The notes under the pieces were generated by a model. That model saw nothing but the letters and a program-made list of their open reading frames with translations. It was not told the origin of the DNA and searched no databases. This document shows positions 44,841-48,244 of a DNA stretch of 48,244 nt, in pieces (positions within the stretch are counted from its first letter, which is position 1; every line of letters starts with the position of its first letter). Made by a program: the position numbers and the translations under genes. Origin of the DNA: Thermoplasmata archaeon (GTDB lineage Archaea; Thermoplasmatota; Thermoplasmata; Lutacidiplasmatales; UBA184); assembly GCA_021791335.1 (NCBI GenBank), contig JAJYWS010000026.1, positions 1 to 48,244 on the forward strand, read 5' to 3'.

Positions 44841-44846
44841 TTATTT
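44841..44846 (-). promoter_or_regulatory. TATA box of the TenA/PqqC-like gene
   Basis: Minus-strand aaataa, preceded by gacc, is centred ~24 nt before the ATG at 44820, fitting a leaderless transcript. Confidence 0.5.
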
Positions 44847-44861
44847 GGTCGGTGGGGTTCC

Positions 44862-44869
44862 TATGTAAA
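44862..44869 (+). promoter_or_regulatory. TATA box of the CoA-transferase/acyl-CoA dehydrogenase pair
   Basis: Plus-strand tatgtaaa is centred ~26 nt before position 44891, giving a short leader before the ATG at 44908. It argues against the ATG at 44881, which would lie upstream of the predicted transcription start. Confidence 0.5.
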
Positions 44870-44907
44870 CCTCCGTAGTTATGCTTCATTCCGGAGCTTC
44901 CAGCCCG

Positions 44908-46230
44908 ATGAGCGATCCCCCGCTGCGTTCCCCGTCCCTGGTTCCGCGCTACGGCCCCCTCCAGGGGGTTCGGGTATTGGATTCCGCCCGCTACGTGGCC
45001 GGCCCGTGGGCGTCCACCTACCTGGGGGAGTTCGGAGCGGAAGTGATCCATATCGAGGGGCCTCCGTACCACCGGCCCTATGCCGATCCCAGCCGCACGT
45101 TGATTCCGACCCTGCCGGAGGGCGCCCCGCCGGAGGAGAGCGTCTCCGAGTCCTGGGTCCAGTATGCCCGCAACAAGCTCTCCCTAGGGCTGGATCTCCG
45201 GCATCCCGAGGGCCGAGCGATCTTCCTGGATCTCGTCCGGCACTCGGACATCTGGATCGAGTCGTCCCGACCGGGGACCTACGATCGACTCGGCCTCGAC
45301 GATGCCACCGTCTGGGCCGCCAACCCCCGGCTCACGGTGGTGCACGTCTCGGGGTTCGGCCGGACCGGGCGACCGGAGCGGGTGGGGGCCCCTTCGTTTG
45401 ATCTCATCGGTCAGGCCTACAGCGGGTACCTCTCCCTCCAGGGCGAGCCGGACCCCGCCCCACCGATGCGGGCGGGCACCGCACTCAACGACACGGTGAC
45501 CGGTCTCGCCGCCGCGGCGGCGGCGCTGATGGGCTACATCTCCGCCCAGCGAACCGGCCGGGGCCAGGCCGTCGACGTAGCCCAGTACGAGGTGTTCTTC
45601 ACGCTGCTCGAGAACCTGGCGCTCGACTACTTCGTCCGGGGGGTGGTGCGGGGCCGGTACGGGCGGGGCCATGCCCGCCTCCATCCCTATGATGTGCACG
45701 AGGCCCGCGACGGGTGGGTGGTATTTGCCGCACCGACCCCAGAGACTTGGCGCCGGACCAAGGAGCTGATAGGATTCACCGATCCCGGGTACGACGATCC
45801 GCAGTACCGCGCCAGCCACCGGGCGGTGGTGGACGCCGCGATCGCGCGCTTCTGCAGGGAACGGAGTCGGCAGGAGCTCGAGGAGCTCGGCAAAACCCAC
45901 GACATCGCCATCTCCCGGATCTACGATATCGCGGAGATTGCGCGGGATCCGCACTATCGGGCCCGGGAGATGTTCGTTGAGTGGGTCGACCCGGTCGCGG
46001 GCCGGGTGAAGGGCGCGGGGGTGGCGCCGAAATTTTCGGTGACCCCGGGGGGGGTCTGGCGGGGAGCCCCCTGGCTCGGGCAGGACAACCAGGCGGTGCT
46101 GGAGCACCTCTTGGGGCTCTCCCCTGAGGCTGTGGGCCGTCTGGAAGCGACCGGGGTCATCGGGGAGGACCCTCCTCGCACCCCCCCTCGGCCGATGGCG
46201 GCACCCTTCTTTGAGCGGGAGGGTCTATGA
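44908..46230 (+). CDS. Family III CoA-transferase (CaiB/BaiF type)
   Basis: This 440-residue protein moves CoA between carboxylic acids. Family motifs are 'GPLQGVRVLDSARYVAGPWASTYLGEFGAEVIHIE' (N-terminal Rossmann part), 'RNKLSLGLDLRHPEGR', the catalytic Asp (residue ~195) in 'AGTALNDTVTGLAAAAAALMG', 'RTGRGQAVDVAQYE', and a C-terminal 'REMFVEWVDPVAGRVKGAGVAPKFS'. The ATG at 44908 is chosen from the TATA position and a GGAG 11 nt upstream. It overlaps the acyl-CoA dehydrogenase gene by 4 bp, a pairing also seen in carnitine (CaiA/CaiB) and aryl-propionate pathways. The substrate is unknown. Confidence 0.9.
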   Translation: MSDPPLRSPSLVPRYGPLQGVRVLDSARYVAGPWASTYLGEFGAEVIHIEGPPYHRPYADPSRTLIPTLPEGAPPEESVSESWVQYARNKLSLGLDLRHPEGRAIFLDLVRHSDIWIESSRPGTYDRLGLDDATVWAANPRLTVVHVSGFGRTGRPERVGAPSFDLIGQAYSGYLSLQGEPDPAPPMRAGTALNDTVTGLAAAAAALMGYISAQRTGRGQAVDVAQYEVFFTLLENLALDYFVRGVVRGRYGRGHARLHPYDVHEARDGWVVFAAPTPETWRRTKELIGFTDPGYDDPQYRASHRAVVDAAIARFCRERSRQELEELGKTHDIAISRIYDIAEIARDPHYRAREMFVEWVDPVAGRVKGAGVAPKFSVTPGGVWRGAPWLGQDNQAVLEHLLGLSPEAVGRLEATGVIGEDPPRTPPRPMAAPFFEREGL

Positions 46231-47384
46231 GAGCCACTCCTCCCCCGTTGCCGACTGACCCCTTGGTTCCGGATCTGGTCGAATTCTGCGAACAGCACCG
46301 ACTGGCCGAGTTGGCCGCTCGCCTGGATCAGAAGCCCGAGTTTCCCTGGGAGATTTTCCGGCAAATGGGCCGGGCCGGCTATCTGGGGCTCACGGTCCCC
46401 TCCGACCGAGGGGGAAGGGGACTCACGGCCGGGCGGGCCGCCATTCTCCTCTTCCACCTCGCCTACCGGTCGGGAACCACCTTCGCCAAGCTGAGCCTCC
46501 AGCCGGAGTTCGCGAGCGTCCTGGGCGAGCACGGTAGCCCGGAGCTTGTGGCCGAGTACTTTGAACCGATGCTCCGGGGGGAATCCTTGGTCGCCAACCA
46601 GGTGACCGAGCCGGCCGCGGGCTCCGACGCGGGGGGCATCCGGCTCGCCGCCGTCCGGCAGGACCGGGAGTACCGTCTGGATGGGGTGAAGACGGAAGCC
46701 GCCTTCGCGATCGATGCTCCCGCTGCCATCGTCTACGGTCGCAGTTCCTCAGATCCCGGAACCCGTGGGATCTCGGCCTTCTTGGTCGAACAGGACCGGA
46801 CCGGGATCCGGCGGAGCTTGAGCTTGCCGGACCTCGGCGAGCGCTGGATGCGCCGAGGGCAAATCGAATACCAGGGGGTCCGGGTGCCGGACGACCACCG
46901 GCTCGGTCCCGAAGGGAGCGGATTCAAGTTGGTGCGCACTGAACTCACGCGGGAGCGGGGACTTCTGGCGGCGATCTACCTCGGCGTGGCCCGGGCCGCC
47001 TGGGACCGGACTCTTCTCCACGCCGCCCAGCGAAGCGCCTTCGGCGAGCCTCTGGCTCGCCAATCGGCGGTGCGGGATCGGCTGGTCGATGCGTGGGCGG
47101 AGCTGCAGTCGGCTTGGCTCCTGGTCCTCTGGGCCCTTGAACGGTTCGATCGAGGCGAGCGCGCCGACGCACATACCGCCCTGGCGAAGGCCACAGCCAC
47201 CCGCGTCGCCCTGGAGGTCATCGACACCGCCCTCCAGTTCCATGGAGGTCGGGGATACTCCTCGGAACTTCCGTTCGAGCGCTGGTGGCGCGATGTCCGA
47301 AGCGGGGGGATCGCGCACGGGCCCACCGAAATCATGCGGCGTATCGCCGCCCAGGGGCTGTGGCGCGAGGATGAACCGCACTGA
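46227..47384 (+). CDS. Acyl-CoA dehydrogenase family protein
   Basis: This 385-residue FAD enzyme has 'GYLGLTVPSDRGGRGL', the FAD/substrate motif 'NQVTEPAAGSDAGGIRL', 'RGISAFLVEQDRTGIRR', 'RGLLAAIYLGVARAAWD', 'AFGEPLARQSAVRDRLVD' and 'LQFHGGRGYSSELPFERWWRDVR'. At the usual catalytic glutamate site (IYEGT in typical enzymes) the sequence reads 'IAHGPTEI', so His occupies the Glu position; related ACAD10/11-like enzymes have Asp here. It may use another base or do an unusual oxidation. Its start overlaps the CoA-transferase stop (ATGA), so the two are coupled. Confidence 0.9.
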   Translation: MRATPPPLPTDPLVPDLVEFCEQHRLAELAARLDQKPEFPWEIFRQMGRAGYLGLTVPSDRGGRGLTAGRAAILLFHLAYRSGTTFAKLSLQPEFASVLGEHGSPELVAEYFEPMLRGESLVANQVTEPAAGSDAGGIRLAAVRQDREYRLDGVKTEAAFAIDAPAAIVYGRSSSDPGTRGISAFLVEQDRTGIRRSLSLPDLGERWMRRGQIEYQGVRVPDDHRLGPEGSGFKLVRTELTRERGLLAAIYLGVARAAWDRTLLHAAQRSAFGEPLARQSAVRDRLVDAWAELQSAWLLVLWALERFDRGERADAHTALAKATATRVALEVIDTALQFHGGRGYSSELPFERWWRDVRSGGIAHGPTEIMRRIAAQGLWREDEPH

Positions 47385-47481
47385 GACTTTCCGTGGGCCT
47401 TCGACCTTGGTTGCTGGGGTGCGGGAAGGCCCGTCCGGGCCGTGGCCGCCGCAAACCCCACCCGTTCGGCGCGGCGCGGGC

Positions 47482-47928
47482 TCAGCGCACCCGACGCCTG
47501 CGCCTCGGCGTCGTCCGCCCAACCTTGGCCGCAGCCTGTCGAGGGGCCCGCAACTTGAGGGTGGCCCGGACCATGGCGGTCGGCACTTCAAGCAGCCAGA
47601 AGATGTTGCCGTCCGGGTCCTCAAACTTCGCCATTGACCCCCACGCCTGCTTCTGGGGAGGCGAGGGGAAGCGAACGCCGTGCTTGGACATCCGGGTGGC
47701 TAGGGTGGTCAGATCATCGGTAATGAAGGCGATGCCGGTGTCCCCGGGCTCCAGCGGCGCAAAGCCTTCGCAGAGGTGGAGGATCAATCGCTCTCCCGGC
47801 GGCCCGACCAGGATCGCGTGCCCCTTTCCTCCAATGGTATGCGAAGCAAACCCGACCGCCTTCTGCCACCATCGGGCGGAGGCCCGAGCATTGGAAACGA
47901 CTACAGCAACGTCCGCCAGTGCTAGCAT
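47482..47928 (-). CDS. VOC-superfamily (glyoxalase/dioxygenase-like) protein
   Basis: Of 148 residues, the first ~115 form one vicinal-oxygen-chelate domain: 'DVAVVVSNARASARWWQKAVGF', 'GHAILVGPPGERLILHL', 'GIAFITDDLTTLATRMSKHGVRF' and 'AKFEDPDGNIFWLLEV', the typical C-terminal motif with a metal-ligand Glu. The last ~30 residues are a basic, Ala/Arg-rich tail not typical of the family. Likely a small-molecule lyase or resistance-type enzyme; the substrate is unknown. It is convergent with the acyl-CoA dehydrogenase gene. A TATA box lies ~29 nt upstream of the ATG. Confidence 0.85.
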   Translation of the reverse strand: MLALADVAVVVSNARASARWWQKAVGFASHTIGGKGHAILVGPPGERLILHLCEGFAPLEPGDTGIAFITDDLTTLATRMSKHGVRFPSPPQKQAWGSMAKFEDPDGNIFWLLEVPTAMVRATLKLRAPRQAAAKVGRTTPRRRRRVR

Positions 47929-47954
47929 CGGCTTCGTCTACCCAACCCCCGGGC

Positions 47955-47960
47955 TATAAT
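47955..47960 (-). promoter_or_regulatory. TATA box of the VOC gene
   Basis: Minus-strand attata is centred ~29 nt before the ATG at 47928. The surrounding 47951-48030 stretch is clearly more AT-rich than the rest of the window. Confidence 0.5.
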
Positions 47961-48054
47961 ATCATCTACAATACCATCTCGGAACACTTTACTAGTGTAG
48001 TGTCCTCTAATTGACTATGCTTATATCCGGGCAGACCTATGGCGCTCTGTGCGC

Positions 48055-48244
48055 GTGGCCCCGCCCCTCTCCCTAACCTCGGAGGAACGTCAGCGGCTCG
48101 AGAGCTGGGCACCCTGGGCAACACCTGCGCCCTCTGGCGGAACCGATTCCACCGCCTTCGACTCGCGGGCATCGAGCAAGACGCCCCGCGTCCCGGTGGC
48201 CCTCTTCGTCTCCCCGATGCCACGATCCGCGCGATCGTCCACGA
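48055..48244 (+). pseudogene. Broken IS630-family transposase N-terminus (runs off the window)
   Basis: The frame from 48055 reads 'PLSLTSEERQRLESWA', the typical opening of IS630-type transposases. From about 48103 the homology continues in a different frame: 'ELGTLGNTCALWRNRFHRLRL', then 'AGIEQDAPRPGGPLRLPDATIRAIVH' up to the window edge. Between the two, the ~25-30 residues that form the first helices of the HTH are missing. This is an out-of-frame internal deletion, so the gene is inactive unless the start differs. A TATA-like cttatat at ~48020 and the motif tagtgtagtgtcc near 47995 may be the element's left end, with low certainty. Confidence 0.6.

Noticed and set aside
47966-48223. 85-residue minus-strand ORF at the window end
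   Set aside because: It is antisense to the IS630-like coding sequence and shows no recognisable motif.
1-48244. CRISPR arrays, tRNA and rRNA genes
   Set aside because: No direct-repeat/spacer pattern, tRNA arm pattern or rRNA-like conserved stretch was noticed while reading; a covariance-model scan would be decisive.

Overview
The window is GC-rich DNA from an archaeon, most likely a Thermoplasmatota-type lineage (the phylum is an inference). Archaeal markers seen directly are the ether-lipid enzymes (GGGP synthase, DGGGP synthase, CarS), a fused tRNA-splicing endonuclease, the archaeal entry to the shikimate pathway (ADH synthase plus type II dehydroquinate synthase), a GHMP-type shikimate kinase, and TATA boxes about 24-30 nt upstream of the start codons of first genes, which implies mostly leaderless mRNAs. 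The very large secreted proteins with one C-terminal membrane anchor and repeated 'GLP.GT.W' beta-domains fit Thermoplasmata cell-surface proteins.

Layout. 3-16969 (+): four large surface-anchored proteins (PKD-like, YVTN beta-propeller, two sialidase/BNR-like paralogues), a protein with a duplicated helical/ACT-like unit, and a small membrane protein. 17094-19683 (-): an M16 peptidase pair, one active-type and one without the zinc motif. 19813-27100 (+): a tightly packed run of DGGGP synthase, GGGP synthase, DUF2070 membrane protein, M20 peptidase, CarS, PyrE and EndA, covering archaeal lipid synthesis plus pyrimidine and tRNA functions. 27133-28853: a divergent pair of an HTH/ferritin-like regulator and a ZIP-type metal transporter.

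28799-43890 (-): a 15-gene aromatic operon in pathway order: ADH synthase, DHQ synthase II, AroD-AroE fusion, shikimate kinase, EPSP synthase, chorismate synthase, aspartate-semialdehyde dehydrogenase, aspartokinase, then TrpE, G, D, C, F, B, A. Every junction overlaps (mostly 4 bp). The aspartate genes make sense here because archaeal ADH synthase consumes aspartate semialdehyde, so the operon runs from aspartate and a sugar phosphate to tryptophan. No chorismate mutase or prephenate enzyme is present, so the output is tryptophan.

The most interesting element is the 201-nt leader of this operon (43891-44091). It has a TATA box placed so that transcription would begin at an ATG opening a 23-codon ORF ending Met-Pro-Trp-Leu-Trp-stop. 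This is followed by two local hairpins and a segment that can pair either with the sequence just after the leader stop or with the Shine-Dalgarno of the first structural gene. This looks like a ribosome-mediated tryptophan attenuator in an archaeon, which I do not know to have been described.

44092-47928: a TenA/PqqC-like protein upstream of the operon, a divergent CoA-transferase/acyl-CoA dehydrogenase pair, and a VOC protein. The window ends in a broken IS630-type transposase fragment. No tRNA, rRNA or CRISPR array was seen, and no gene-free stretch exceeds 300 bases except possibly around the transposon remnant at the very end.
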